DNA from: Maricaulis sp965242785
Lineage (GTDB): Bacteria; Pseudomonadota; Alphaproteobacteria; Caulobacterales; Maricaulaceae
Length of the DNA: 64,000 nucleotides
Assembly (NCBI GenBank): GCA_965242785.1
Contig: CBDETA010000004.1
Span: 1,612,001-1,676,000 of the forward strand
Direction: 5' to 3'
In this document: positions 15,049 to 23,153 of the stretch, piece by piece
Numbering within the stretch: the first letter of the stretch is position 1
Layout of the letters: every line of letters begins with the position of its first letter
Translations under genes and position numbers: made by a program
Notes under the pieces: generated by a model
What the model saw: only the letters and a program-made list of their open reading frames with translations
Database searches by the model: none
What the model was told of the DNA's origin: nothing

Positions 15049-16625
15049 TGGTCCGGCTCCACACCGCGCACCGGCGGTTCGCCCCGCACATGCCAGAGCC
15101 CGAGAAGGTGCGAGGGCTCAAGGCTGATCATCCGGCCGTCACGGGGTCTCGTCCGCTGTTCCCGGTGACCCCGGTCGAACAGAGCCCGCGCGTTCTCGTC
15201 AGCGGTCACAACAACTGCAAGATCGGCAAGCTCGTCACAAAGGGCGCCTGGGCTGGCATGCCCATCTACACGCTGACCCTGGCTGAGCGCTCGACCTGCC
15301 CGCAATCCTGCGAGCATTGGCGCGATTGCTTTGCGCCGGAAACGCGCGTGCTCACTGCCGATATGCGCTGGAAACCAATCGCGAAGTTGATGCCGGGCGA
15401 ACGCATTGTCAGCTTTGATGAGGAACCCGGTGAGTCTGGGCGCCGCCACTATCGCATTGGCGAAGTCGAAGCCCTCCGACCGGTGCGGCGGAAGCGATAT
15501 CGCATTCACACCGATCAAGGTTCCATCGTCGTTTCGGGTTCGCATGAATTTCTGGCTCGGCGCAGGCCCACGACCGTAGCCGGCCGTGCCGGATATCAAT
15601 GGTTGCGTGCAGACACTCTGGCGGCCGGAGAGACGATCCGCTTCTTTGCCCGGCCTTGGGAAGAGGATCGCTCCTACGACGCAGCTCGGGTTCGCGGTTT
15701 CATGGAGGGCGAGGGCTCCATGTCCTTGCTCTCCAGTAAGGGGTTCCGAAAGACGCGCTTGAGCTACTCGCAGGTGCCCGGCCCGGTCCTGGATGAAATC
15801 ACCGAGGCTGTGCGGCGCATCGGGTATCAGGTCAAAGCTCAGTACGTCCGATCCGGCGTCAACCTGTCCGATGTCGTGCTCATGAGCTTCATGGGTTCAT
15901 TCGCGCAGATCGCCCGCTTTCTTGGATCTGTCAGGCCAACACGCTTTGTTGAGCGCTCTGAGGAGATGATCACTGGCCACGTAGTCGACGGTCGGCTGTC
16001 GGTCGCCGCGAAGGTCAAGCGCGTCGAGGAGCTTGGGGTCGGCGAGGTCTGGCAGATTGCCACGTCGACAAAGACCCTCATCGCCGAGGGATTCCTCGCC
16101 CATAACTGCTATGGCAACGCCATGCACCGGGCCCGTCGGCTGGAAGCCGGCCCAGTCCTCGAGGACGTCCTGGTCGTTGAGGTGATGCAGCACGCAAACC
16201 GGCATCCAGATGGGTTCGTGGTTCGCCTCCATGTCCTCGGCGATTTCTACAGCGTGGAGTATGTCGACCTCTGGCGTCGGCTGCTGCGCCAATACCCCGC
16301 CCTGCACATCTACGGATACACCGCCTATTTCCCTGACGCCGATGATCAGCGCGAAGCCGCGATCGGTCAGGCTTTGGCGATTACCCGGATGCAGTTTCAG
16401 GACCGGTTCCGCATCAGGTTTTCGGGCGAAGAAACGCGAGTCGTCACCGACAAGGAATTCAGCGAGCCCGGCGTCTTGGTCTGCCCGGCCGAGAAGTCGG
16501 AGAAGGCCAGCTGCGGATCCTGTGCCTGGTGCTGGGAGCGCGACGAAGAGATCGCCTTCATTCTTCACGGAATGATGGGTGGCAGGCGCCGCAAGCCGGG
16601 CCGCCCACGGAAGGAGGCCGCATGA
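15048..16625 (+). CDS. GP88-like phage protein interrupted by an intein
   Basis: 525 aa precursor; the ATG at 15048 overlaps the 41-aa gene stop. Residues 1-93 and 354-525 form the extein and join at ERSTCPQSCEHWRD/CYGNAM, a C-x3-C-x5-C cluster followed by Y, as in Gene Product 88/DUF5131-like phage proteins whose cysteines probably bind a metal or Fe-S centre. The C-terminal extein has RLHVLGDFYSVEYVDLWRRL and IYGYTAYF, also seen in that group, plus a CGSCAWCW cluster near residue 489. Residues 94-353 are a complete intein. The extein function is not known to me. It lies between replication genes and the MT-A70 methyltransferase. Confidence 0.8.
   Translation: MVRLHTAHRRFAPHMPEPEKVRGLKADHPAVTGSRPLFPVTPVEQSPRVLVSGHNNCKIGKLVTKGAWAGMPIYTLTLAERSTCPQSCEHWRDCFAPETRVLTADMRWKPIAKLMPGERIVSFDEEPGESGRRHYRIGEVEALRPVRRKRYRIHTDQGSIVVSGSHEFLARRRPTTVAGRAGYQWLRADTLAAGETIRFFARPWEEDRSYDAARVRGFMEGEGSMSLLSSKGFRKTRLSYSQVPGPVLDEITEAVRRIGYQVKAQYVRSGVNLSDVVLMSFMGSFAQIARFLGSVRPTRFVERSEEMITGHVVDGRLSVAAKVKRVEELGVGEVWQIATSTKTLIAEGFLAHNCYGNAMHRARRLEAGPVLEDVLVVEVMQHANRHPDGFVVRLHVLGDFYSVEYVDLWRRLLRQYPALHIYGYTAYFPDADDQREAAIGQALAITRMQFQDRFRIRFSGEETRVVTDKEFSEPGVLVCPAEKSEKASCGSCAWCWERDEEIAFILHGMMGGRRRKPGRPRKEAA
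15327..16106 (+). other. Intein with LAGLIDADG-like motif (260 aa)
   Basis: Begins at Cys94 (CFAPETRVLTADMRWKPI, block A). Block B is GSIVVSGSHEFLA with His166. The end is VGEVWQIATSTKTLIAEGFL then AHN (blocks F and G, His352-Asn353), with +1 Cys354. The endonuclease-like motif VRGFMEGEGSM at residues 215-225 matches one LAGLIDADG helix; I see no clear second copy, so the nuclease may be degenerate or single-motif. All splicing residues are present, so self-excision is predicted. Confidence 0.88.
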
Positions 16626-17200
16626 GCGACTGGCCTTTTGGCGATATGCGACCCTTCAGCTTCGACATGGTGATGATTGATCCGCCGTGGGCCTTCGAAA
16701 CTTGGTCTGAAAAGGGCGCAGGAAGGAGCGCCTCCGCTCACTACGCCTGCATGGATCTCGACGCCATCAAGTCGCTGCCTGTGGGCCACCTTGGCGCGCC
16801 TGATTGCCTCTACTTTCTGTGGGCGACCCACGCCATGCACGACGTTGCCTTCGATGTACTGAAGGCTTGGGGTGTCCGGTACGTGACTGGCGGGACATGG
16901 GTGAAACGAACCCGGCACGGAAAGCTACATTTCGGCACTGGGTATCGGCTGCGCTGCGCGTCTGAACCCTTCCTACTGGCGACCAATGGAAATCCCAAGA
17001 CGGCCAGGTCGGTCCGATCCGTCATCGAGGGGCCCGTTCGCGAGCACAGCCGCAAGCCGGACGAGGCCTACGCCGCCGCCGAACAGCTGATGCCGAGTGC
17101 GCGCCGGGCCGATCTATTCAGCCGCGAGACACGACCGGGATGGACGTCCTGGGGACTGGAAGCGGGCAAGTTCAACAAGAAGACGGAGAAGGCCGCATGA
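16622..17200 (+). CDS. MT-A70-family adenine methyltransferase
   Basis: 192 aa. The catalytic DPPW lies in FDMVMIDPPWAFETW, with YFLWATHAMHDVAFDVLKAW, a GTWVKR strand and GTGYRLRCASEPFLLATNG, the order seen in phage MT-A70 proteins. These methylate the N6 of adenine in DNA (or RNA). It precedes a gcrA-like gene by an ATGA overlap. GcrA senses adenine methylation at GANTC in hosts, so a functional link is plausible but unproven. Confidence 0.88.
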   Translation: MSDWPFGDMRPFSFDMVMIDPPWAFETWSEKGAGRSASAHYACMDLDAIKSLPVGHLGAPDCLYFLWATHAMHDVAFDVLKAWGVRYVTGGTWVKRTRHGKLHFGTGYRLRCASEPFLLATNGNPKTARSVRSVIEGPVREHSRKPDEAYAAAEQLMPSARRADLFSRETRPGWTSWGLEAGKFNKKTEKAA

Positions 17201-17679
17201 GCTGGTCAAAACAGGAAACCGAGACCGCACGCAAGATGTGGAACGAAGGAGAGTCCGCATCAGCGATCGCGGCGGTCCTGAATGGGAAGACCCGGAATGC
17301 GGTCATCGGAAAGCTGAGCCGTATGGGGGACCTGGGAGGGGTTCGGGCCAGAGCGAAGCCGAAGGCCCCGGTGCGCAAGACCGCATCGAAACCGGAGCCT
17401 AAGAGCCCGGTCGTCGCTTCGATGCGTGCTGAGCGGGATGATTTGATCCCGCCGGCCCCGCCCTCCGACGGTCAGGTCACACTGGGGACGGTTGGTTTCC
17501 GACAGTGCCGCTTCCCCATGGGTGACGCCAGCTTGGGCGCCGACATGCCGATGTGCGGCTCGCGAACTGAAGAGGGCGAGTCCTACTGCAAGGCTCACCG
17601 CCGCGTGGCGATCCAGAACCGCCAGAACACCGGCCATGACAAGCCCTATCACGGCAACCGGGTTTGGAGCCCGATCTGA
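17197..17679 (+). CDS. GcrA-like cell-cycle regulator
   Basis: 160 aa. The N-terminal GcrA signature is MSWSKQETETARKMWNEGES, then ASAIAAVLNGKTRNAVIGKL and SRMG. A Pro/Lys-rich linker leads to a C-terminal CRFPMGD...MCG...YCKAHRRVA, the conserved Cys/His end of GcrA. Host GcrA binds sigma70 holoenzyme and activates promoters carrying methylated GANTC. The phage copy may redirect this regulon or activate phage promoters. Confidence 0.88.
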   Translation: MSWSKQETETARKMWNEGESASAIAAVLNGKTRNAVIGKLSRMGDLGGVRARAKPKAPVRKTASKPEPKSPVVASMRAERDDLIPPAPPSDGQVTLGTVGFRQCRFPMGDASLGADMPMCGSRTEEGESYCKAHRRVAIQNRQNTGHDKPYHGNRVWSPI

Positions 17680-19136
17680 TGACCGCGTTGCAATCCTTCA
17701 TCGAGGACGAGGAAGCGGCCGTTTACGGCCCTCCGCACAATCTGGAAGCCGAACAGGCGTTCCTGGGCGCGCTTCTCTATGACAACGAGCTGTTTCACCG
17801 CGTCGCCGACTGGCTGAAGCCGGGCCATTTCTATGATCCCGTGCATTGCCGGATCTTCGAAACTGCAGCGGAGATCATCGGGCATGGCGACATGGTCGAT
17901 GCGATTGTGCTCAAGTCTCGGTTCATTCGCGAAGACTGGCTCTTCGAAGACGGCACCACCTACCTCGCCATTCTAATGGAAGGCGCGGTTTCCGGAGCTG
18001 CCGCGTTTGAGTACGCCAAGATCATCCTGGAACTCGCACTTCGCCGGCAGCTGGTCGACCTGAGCCGGTACCTTGCGGACAACGCGCAGAGCTCATCCGA
18101 CTTTTCCGCGCGCGAGCTGATCGCAGAGATCGAGGCGAAACTCACCGAGATCCAGGCCAGCGGAGGCGCTCGCAGAGGACTGCGGGGCTTCAATGAAGGC
18201 CTCGCGGAGTCCCTCCAAGCAACCTCTGCCGCCTATGAGCGTGCTGGTGGCCTGGTCGGGCTGTCGACCGGCATCAAGGCACTGGACGCCGAAACCGGCG
18301 GGCTGTCTCCCACGGACCTGATCATCCTCGCCGGTCGCCCGTCCATGGGGAAGACCTCGCTGGCGACGAATATCGCCTTCAACGTGGCCAAGGCCTACCA
18401 GTCCGAGGGCCAGCCGGACGGTACGCGCAAGACCGTGCGCGGCGGTGTCGTCGGCTTCTACTCGCTGGAAATGTCGGCCGAACAGCTGAGCACCCGCTTG
18501 CTTGCCGACTACACGGGCGTCCCGGCTTTCGTGATGAAGAAGGGCTCTCTGTCTGAGGCGGCATACACGGAGATCGCGGACGCTGCGCAACAGATCCAGA
18601 ACCTGCCCCTGTACATCGACGACACCGGCGGAATGAGCATCGCGAACATAGAGTCCGAGTCCCGCCGCCTGAAGCGCACCCACGGCCTCGACCTCATCGT
18701 GGTCGACTATCTCCAGCTCATTTCCCTGGGCACCCGGGGCCGAGGCGGACGTGTGGAAGAATTGTCGGAGATCACGCGCCGGCTCAAGGCGCTGGCGAAA
18801 GAACTCAACGTTCCGGTCATCGCCCTTTCCCAGCTGTCCCGGCAGGTCGAGAACCGGCCAGACAAGAAGCCCCAGCTCTCGGACCTGCGGGAGTCCGGAT
18901 CGATCGAGCAGGACGCCGACGTGGTCTGCTTTGTCTATCGCGAGGCCTATTACAAGGAACGCGAGAAGCCCAGTGAAGGCACGCCCGAATTCTTCGCCTG
19001 GGAGGAGGAGTTCAAGCGGATCAAGGGGCTGGCCGAGGTCATCATCGGCAAACAGCGCCACGGCCCTATCGGGACCGCGGTTCTCGCGTTCAATGGCGCT
19101 CTCACTCGGTTCAGCGACCCGGTGGAGGAAGCATGA
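17679..19136 (+). CDS. dnaB: Replicative DNA helicase (DnaB)
   Basis: 485 aa. The N-terminal DnaB domain is HNLEAEQAFLGALLYDNELF and HCRIFETAAEI. The RecA-fold domain has Walker A GRPSMGKTSLA (219-229), GFYSLEMSAEQL, Walker B DLIVVDYLQLIS, RRLKALAKELNVPVIALSQL and LSDLRESGSIEQDADVV. Full length for the family. The ATG at 17679 shares a base with the gcrA-like stop. It supplies the phage replisome helicase, loaded at the origin probably by the next gene product. Confidence 0.93.
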   Translation: MTALQSFIEDEEAAVYGPPHNLEAEQAFLGALLYDNELFHRVADWLKPGHFYDPVHCRIFETAAEIIGHGDMVDAIVLKSRFIREDWLFEDGTTYLAILMEGAVSGAAAFEYAKIILELALRRQLVDLSRYLADNAQSSSDFSARELIAEIEAKLTEIQASGGARRGLRGFNEGLAESLQATSAAYERAGGLVGLSTGIKALDAETGGLSPTDLIILAGRPSMGKTSLATNIAFNVAKAYQSEGQPDGTRKTVRGGVVGFYSLEMSAEQLSTRLLADYTGVPAFVMKKGSLSEAAYTEIADAAQQIQNLPLYIDDTGGMSIANIESESRRLKRTHGLDLIVVDYLQLISLGTRGRGGRVEELSEITRRLKALAKELNVPVIALSQLSRQVENRPDKKPQLSDLRESGSIEQDADVVCFVYREAYYKEREKPSEGTPEFFAWEEEFKRIKGLAEVIIGKQRHGPIGTAVLAFNGALTRFSDPVEEA

Positions 19137-20068
19137 CCGAGGACTTCTACTATTACCGGATGCACTACTACCGCTGGGACGAGGGCTGCCAGGAACTCAC
19201 CCATGAGGAAGAGGTCGCTTACCTCAAAATCGTGAACACGATTGCGGCGCGGGGCCGGCCCATCGAGGACGAGGAAGACATGAACCGCGCGCTGGCGCGC
19301 CGGGCGAGGCTGGGCTGGGCGAAGTGGAAAAAGGTGAAGGCCGCTCTCGTCGAGAAGGGGAAAATCACCCTGGAAGACGGGCTCATCATGCAGCGCAAGG
19401 CGCTTCAGGAAGTCGACTACCGTAACCACATCCGCGACACCAAATCGGCGAATGCGAGAGGCGCAGGATCCGGTGATGAACCGAAAAACGGCGAAATTTC
19501 AGGAAAAAACTCGGAAAATTCCGGAAAATTTCCGGAAAATTTTGCCGGAAATGAGGGCGCCGAAGCGGCGAAAAACAACGACTTAGGCGAAGCGCCCGCT
19601 GATAAGCAAAAGCAAGAGCAAGATATAGCTCTACTCAGCTCTGCCAGCGCGCGCGCGAAAATGGTCGCCACGATGGACCGGCTCTACGAGGTTGCCGGAC
19701 CGGGTCTCGCGGATCCGACAAAAGAACCAGGCCTCGCCCTGAGTGCCACCGAGGTCGCGAAATGGCTGCAAGCCGGTTGCGACCTGGAAGGCGACATCGT
19801 GCCGGTCATCCAGGCGCGCACGGCAAACGCCCGCGGCAGCCCCATCAAATCCTGGTCGTATTTCCGCGGCGCGGTCCTCGAGCAGGCCGCCCGCAACAAG
19901 CAACAGCTGACCATCCCCGAGGCACCTGATGACCAATCTTCCAGCCCTTCAGCACGAAAATCCCATGAAGCCAGTGGCGCCGGCCGAGGCCGAGCTCGCT
20001 CTGGTTCAATCACTGACATCTGCGTTGGGCTCCTGTCCGAGGCTGGTGAAACGAACGACGGTCTGTGA
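19133..20068 (+). CDS. DUF1376-like replication protein
   Basis: 311 aa. The N-terminus MTEDFYYYRMHYYRWDEGCQ and KIVNTIAARGRPIEDEE match DUF1376 proteins, found beside dnaB/dnaC-type genes in phages and comparable to lambda O. Residues about 120-140 are a low-complexity S/G/K/N/F stretch encoded by the AT-rich repeats at 19512-19552. A lambda-O-like initiator with an internal origin is a reasonable model. Confidence 0.78.
   Translation: MTEDFYYYRMHYYRWDEGCQELTHEEEVAYLKIVNTIAARGRPIEDEEDMNRALARRARLGWAKWKKVKAALVEKGKITLEDGLIMQRKALQEVDYRNHIRDTKSANARGAGSGDEPKNGEISGKNSENSGKFPENFAGNEGAEAAKNNDLGEAPADKQKQEQDIALLSSASARAKMVATMDRLYEVAGPGLADPTKEPGLALSATEVAKWLQAGCDLEGDIVPVIQARTANARGSPIKSWSYFRGAVLEQAARNKQQLTIPEAPDDQSSSPSARKSHEASGAGRGRARSGSITDICVGLLSEAGETNDGL
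19512..19552. repeat. Iteron-like CGGAAAATT repeats, candidate origin
   Basis: CGGAAAATT occurs at 19512, 19522 and 19533, and CGGAAAT at 19546, so the copies are 10, 11 and 13 bp apart. TTCCGGAA palindromes are embedded. The surrounding 60 bp are AT-rich in an otherwise high-GC gene. They lie inside the initiator-like gene right after dnaB, as the lambda origin lies in gene O. Origin function is inferred. Confidence 0.45.
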
Positions 20069-20468
20069 TGGCCGCGTGGTCGAGGGCATCGACCGGGTTC
20101 TGTTCAGCGTTCCGCTGGACGAGCTGGAAGCGGGGCGACTCCGGGCCGGTCTCGATTTGATCGAGCAAACGATGCGGCCGGCCCGGACTGACGTCGTCAC
20201 CAAGGCCATCGCGATCATGTCCGTGCGGTGCAAGCGGCGAGAGACATCGGAGACCGACAGCCGATTGGCCGTTGAGGTGTTGCGGCAGGACCTGGCCGAG
20301 TTTCCGGCCGATGTGGCGATCTGGGTCCTGGATGAATGGTCCCGGCGTTCCCCGTGGTGGCCCACGCGTGCCGAACTGTTGGCGCTCGGGGATAGCGCCA
20401 TGCTTGGTCGGCGGGCCATTCACCATCGGTTGGCGCAGGCCTTGGCGGCGCGGGAGGCATGTCGATGA
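19929..20468 (+). CDS. Hypothetical phage protein
   Basis: 179 aa, overlapping the 3' end of the DUF1376 gene by 140 bp in another frame. A start at MKPVAPAEAELAL (19965) would shorten the overlap. The C-terminal EFPADVAIWVLDEWSRRSPW and WPTRAELLALGD resemble a region common in phage replication-operon proteins of unknown function. Confidence 0.68.
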   Translation: MTNLPALQHENPMKPVAPAEAELALVQSLTSALGSCPRLVKRTTVCDGRVVEGIDRVLFSVPLDELEAGRLRAGLDLIEQTMRPARTDVVTKAIAIMSVRCKRRETSETDSRLAVEVLRQDLAEFPADVAIWVLDEWSRRSPWWPTRAELLALGDSAMLGRRAIHHRLAQALAAREACR

Positions 20469-20785
20469 CCCCGATCACAAAACACCCCGAAGTCGAGCGG
20501 CTTCTCGCCACGCTGGAAGAGCTTCTGGTTCCGCAGGGGTGGAATGCGCGCCGGCGCCTGGCCGCCATCGCCGTTCTCGAAAAGCTGGCGGAGCGATCGG
20601 CTCACATCGCGGTGGCGACGTCCGAAGTGCTGCAGAACCGGTGCTCGACGGACGAGGCGATAGAGCTCGCCACCGGCCTGGTCGGCGCCATGGATCCGGC
20701 CGGGGTTGGGTCAGCAGCGGAGATGCAAGAGCGAGTGATCAAGGCCCTGGAAGGCCTGCGGACGAGGAAGGGAGAGGCAGCATGA
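20459..20785 (+). CDS. Hypothetical phage protein
   Basis: 108 aa, helical, no recognised domain. A GGGAGG element lies just before the ATG, and it overlaps the upstream stop by 10 bp and the next start by ATGA. Confidence 0.66.
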   Translation: MSMTPITKHPEVERLLATLEELLVPQGWNARRRLAAIAVLEKLAERSAHIAVATSEVLQNRCSTDEAIELATGLVGAMDPAGVGSAAEMQERVIKALEGLRTRKGEAA

Positions 20786-21018
20786 GCCGGACCCCGTGTT
20801 CAGTCCCGCATTGCGGCCGCACTCGGCAGGGCGGCCCGGGCGCGCTCTGGATATGCGGCGATCACTGGAAGCTGGTGGCGCGGGATCGCCGCATCGCTTT
20901 CCGAAGACGCCTCCGAGCCTGGGAGCGTGACCGGTCGGAGACCAACTCGGTGAAGACCAGCATCGCCTTCCATGTCTGCCTCCGCCACGCCATCGAAACC
21001 GCTGCAGGAATTCGTTGA
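20782..21018 (+). CDS. Small Cys-containing hypothetical protein
   Basis: 78 aa from MSRTPCSVPHCGRTRQGGPG. CSVPHCGR...WICGDHW is a zinc-knuckle-like pattern seen in small phage proteins, followed by a basic helix. Coupled to both neighbours by ATGA and TGATG. Confidence 0.68.
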   Translation: MSRTPCSVPHCGRTRQGGPGALWICGDHWKLVARDRRIAFRRRLRAWERDRSETNSVKTSIAFHVCLRHAIETAAGIR

Positions 21019-21866
21019 TGACCGACCACCACCAAAAGGACCCCGCGCAGCTGGCACGCGAGGCCACTGACCGCGAAATGGACCGCCGGCTGGCTCGCTT
21101 GAACCGGACCGATGCCTCGGTTCCTGGCCGTCGTGCGCCGGCCATGAAGGGCATCTATCACCCGCCCCATGTTGAGCGGCGACGCCGGCTGTTTTATGCC
21201 GAACTCGCGCAAGCCGGGGTGATCTCCGGCTGGGGATTGCCTTCGGGCAAGCATGCCGCGCCCTATGTCGAGCCAGGCCGGGCCGGTGAAGTCCTCGAGA
21301 TGACCCATTGGGTCGCGACGCCGGCAGATGAAAGCCGCCCGAATGGCCCGCGCGCCTGGGCCCCGCTGGACACCCGGCATCCGATCATGTCGATGTACCG
21401 GCGAGGCAGCCTTGCCAGCGAAGAGGCCACAGCGTTCGGCCGATACCGGGCCGCGATGGTCTGGGACCGGTATTTCAACCAGGCCTATGGCATCGGAAGC
21501 GGGCCGGATTTTTGTCCGGATCACGTCGATGGGTCTGGCGATCCTCAGGCCGGAATGCTCGCCAGAATGGAGGCGTCCATGGAGCGCCTGAATGTCATGG
21601 ATGCGCCGGGCATGACGGAGCGCCGGTTCCGGGACCTTGATTCGGTCGTCGGCCTCGGCCGGACCCTCACGGAGGTCGGAGACCGGGACGGCCGGACGCT
21701 GAACGCGGTGAAGAAGTCGCTCTTTGCCGGCCTCGACGCCGTCGCCGGATATGCCAGATGGGACAGGCTCTTACAGTCCGTCCAGGTGACCGGAGCCTTC
21801 ACCGAGCGCGACGAGCGGAAAAAAAAATCTTCGCCAGGCCTCTTGACCGAGGTGCAGTTCCCGTGA
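21018..21866 (+). CDS. Hypothetical protein, last gene of rightward early operon
   Basis: 282 aa; ATG at 21018 (a TTG one codon earlier is less likely). No domain recognised. It ends just before an intrinsic terminator-like hairpin. Such a position is often taken by a late-gene regulator, but I see no motif that supports this. Confidence 0.7.
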   Translation: MTDHHQKDPAQLAREATDREMDRRLARLNRTDASVPGRRAPAMKGIYHPPHVERRRRLFYAELAQAGVISGWGLPSGKHAAPYVEPGRAGEVLEMTHWVATPADESRPNGPRAWAPLDTRHPIMSMYRRGSLASEEATAFGRYRAAMVWDRYFNQAYGIGSGPDFCPDHVDGSGDPQAGMLARMEASMERLNVMDAPGMTERRFRDLDSVVGLGRTLTEVGDRDGRTLNAVKKSLFAGLDAVAGYARWDRLLQSVQVTGAFTERDERKKKSSPGLLTEVQFP

Positions 21867-21890
21867 TTCCCATCGCCACGTTGAAAGAAT

Positions 21891-21922
21891 CCGCCCGGGC
21901 CAGAAATGGCGCCGGGCGGTTT
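21891..21922 (+). terminator. Terminator candidate of the rightward early operon
   Basis: CCGCCCGG (21891-21898) pairs with CCGGGCGG (21912-21919), followed by TTT. It lies 25 bp after the stop of the last gene. The T-run is short, so termination may be partial. Confidence 0.5.
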
Positions 21923-22071
21923 CGTATCGGGTGGAGCGCGGGAGCATCCCTCGGAGGAGACCGAAGCAGAGCGAGGTCACCAGCCGGATCAGTGTCCCGT
22001 CATGAGGCGGGGTAGCGCCCCGGTGGTCTTAGAGCCCGGACCCGGACACCCGAAAAATTGCCCTTCTGGCC

Positions 22072-22100
22072 CGGCGGGGGACTTGATATCACCCCCGCCG
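22072..22100. repeat. Perfect 9-bp inverted repeat with palindromic loop
   Basis: CGGCGGGGG and CCCCCGCCG flank ACTTGATATCA, which itself contains TGATATCA. It lies between the ends of the convergent early operon and the leftward cluster (21867-22128 carries no gene). It could stop leftward transcripts or bind a protein. A TTTTT lies about 15 nt further along the leftward transcript. Confidence 0.5.
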
Positions 22101-22128
22101 CTATAGGGCGCCGCCACAGCAAGCAAGA

Positions 22129-22239
22129 CTAGACGGCGCGGGGGCGCCTGACCGTTTTGCCGGTTGGCTTGTCAATCAGATGCAATCCGGTCGAGATCGA
22201 CATCGAGACCAGGAATATCAATACCAGCAGATTTCCCAT
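22129..22239 (-). CDS. 36-aa membrane miniprotein
   Basis: MGNLLVLIFLVSMSISTGLH followed by LIDKPTGKTVRRPRAV: one transmembrane helix and a basic tail. A strong AAGGAG ribosome-binding site lies 7 bp before the ATG, good support for translation. It follows the HTH gene by 11 bp. Function unknown. Confidence 0.6.
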   Translation of the reverse strand: MGNLLVLIFLVSMSISTGLHLIDKPTGKTVRRPRAV

Positions 22240-22250
22240 GTCGGACTCCT

Positions 22251-22466
22251 TCACTTGTACGCCGGGAGCCCATAGGCGATAGCGCCCAAGACGAAACCAA
22301 GCCAGGGCGGCGCGTCGCCTTCACCGGCTTCCCATTTGCTCAGGGACGTTCGGTGAATGCCGGTGAGGTCGGACATCTGCGCAAACGAGAGTTTGCGACT
22401 GGTGCGCCATTCGTGCAGCCGTTCCGGTGTCACCGGATCCGGCGGTGTGAATTTCTGCTTTGCCAT
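22251..22466 (-). CDS. XRE-type regulator of the leftward cluster
   Basis: 71 aa from MAKQKFTPPDPVTPERLHEW, with GGAGG 6 bp upstream. The helix-turn-helix is LSFAQMSDLTGIHRTSLSKW then EAGEGDAPPWL. A GGGCATATTGCCC palindrome lies 18 bp before the start and recurs before two other genes of the cluster, so this protein is a candidate for binding it. Confidence 0.75.
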   Translation of the reverse strand: MAKQKFTPPDPVTPERLHEWRTSRKLSFAQMSDLTGIHRTSLSKWEAGEGDAPPWLGFVLGAIAYGLPAYK

Positions 22467-22483
22467 TTCATCCTCCATGAGGC

Positions 22484-22496
22484 GGGCATATTGCCC
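22484..22496. promoter_or_regulatory. Palindromic operator candidate 1
   Basis: GGGCA-TAT-TGCCC in the context GGCGGGCATATTGCCCA, immediately upstream of the 22466 start. On the minus strand its centre reads CAATAT, a possible -10. Confidence 0.5.
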
Positions 22497-22549
22497 AGAT
22501 GCGCCGGATGCTATCGCGCCGGCTGGTTGAGTGTCTATGCCGGATGCCG

Positions 22550-22762
22550 CTAACCGCCGGGGCCGGACTGGTTCACGCGGCCTTCACAGTTGGCCAAGTG
22601 TCGCATTGCAATAGCGGTCGGACCGGGAATTTCATACTCGCCGGTTTCCCACCGCCGGACGGTTCGGGCCGCATTGGCGCCGGTCATCTCGAGGGCATCG
22701 GCCAGGCCTTCTAGGCTGAGACCCATGGCGCGCCGGAGCGCTTTGAATTCTTCGCCGGTCAT
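22550..22762 (-). CDS. Small HTH protein
   Basis: 70 aa from MTGEEFKALRRAMGLSLEGL, then ADALEMTGANAARTVRRWE and TGEYEIPGPTAIAMRHL. A complete Cro/C1-like helix-turn-helix fills the protein. ATGA overlap with the upstream gene. Its regulatory target is unknown. Confidence 0.75.
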   Translation of the reverse strand: MTGEEFKALRRAMGLSLEGLADALEMTGANAARTVRRWETGEYEIPGPTAIAMRHLANCEGRVNQSGPGG

Positions 22763-23061
22763 GCCGCTGCAATCGTGCAGTTGTGGCCGTCGAGATTCTG
22801 GCTGACGTAATCCTTCGTCACGTCGGCTAGGATCGCGTTGCACCGGTCCTGGAGGGCGGCCAGCGTCGGCTCGTCCCATTCGATTTCACCCTCTGCCGCG
22901 GCGGCCAGTTTGGCGTGATAGTCCGCCGCTTCGGCAGCGGTGAAGCCCTGGATGATTTCGCCAAGGCGCTCGCTCGCTTCGTCAGCGTCCGTGCTGTCGT
23001 GCCAGTCCATCGTGTCCGCCACGAAGTCGTAGCCGTGGGCCGTGAAAATTTGCTGTGCCAT
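22759..23061 (-). CDS. Hypothetical phage protein
   Basis: 100 aa from MAQQIFTAHGYDFVADTMDW with AGGAG 8 bp upstream. Acidic, no recognised domain. Lies between the DnaN-like gene and the small HTH gene. Confidence 0.68.
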   Translation of the reverse strand: MAQQIFTAHGYDFVADTMDWHDSTDADEASERLGEIIQGFTAAEAADYHAKLAAAAEGEIEWDEPTLAALQDRCNAILADVTKDYVSQNLDGHNCTIAAA

Positions 23062-23153
23062 CGTCAATGCTCCTGTCTCTGGTCACTCTATGCGCTGGCC
23101 AGTCCAGCGGGAAGGGGCACCGCGCCGCGGCGATGCCCGATCCGGCTGGGCCG

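Noticed and set aside
14420..16625. Group I intron with HNH homing nuclease instead of an intein
   Set aside because: The reading frame is continuous through the insert and carries intein splicing residues; the HNH-like protein is a separate complete gene.
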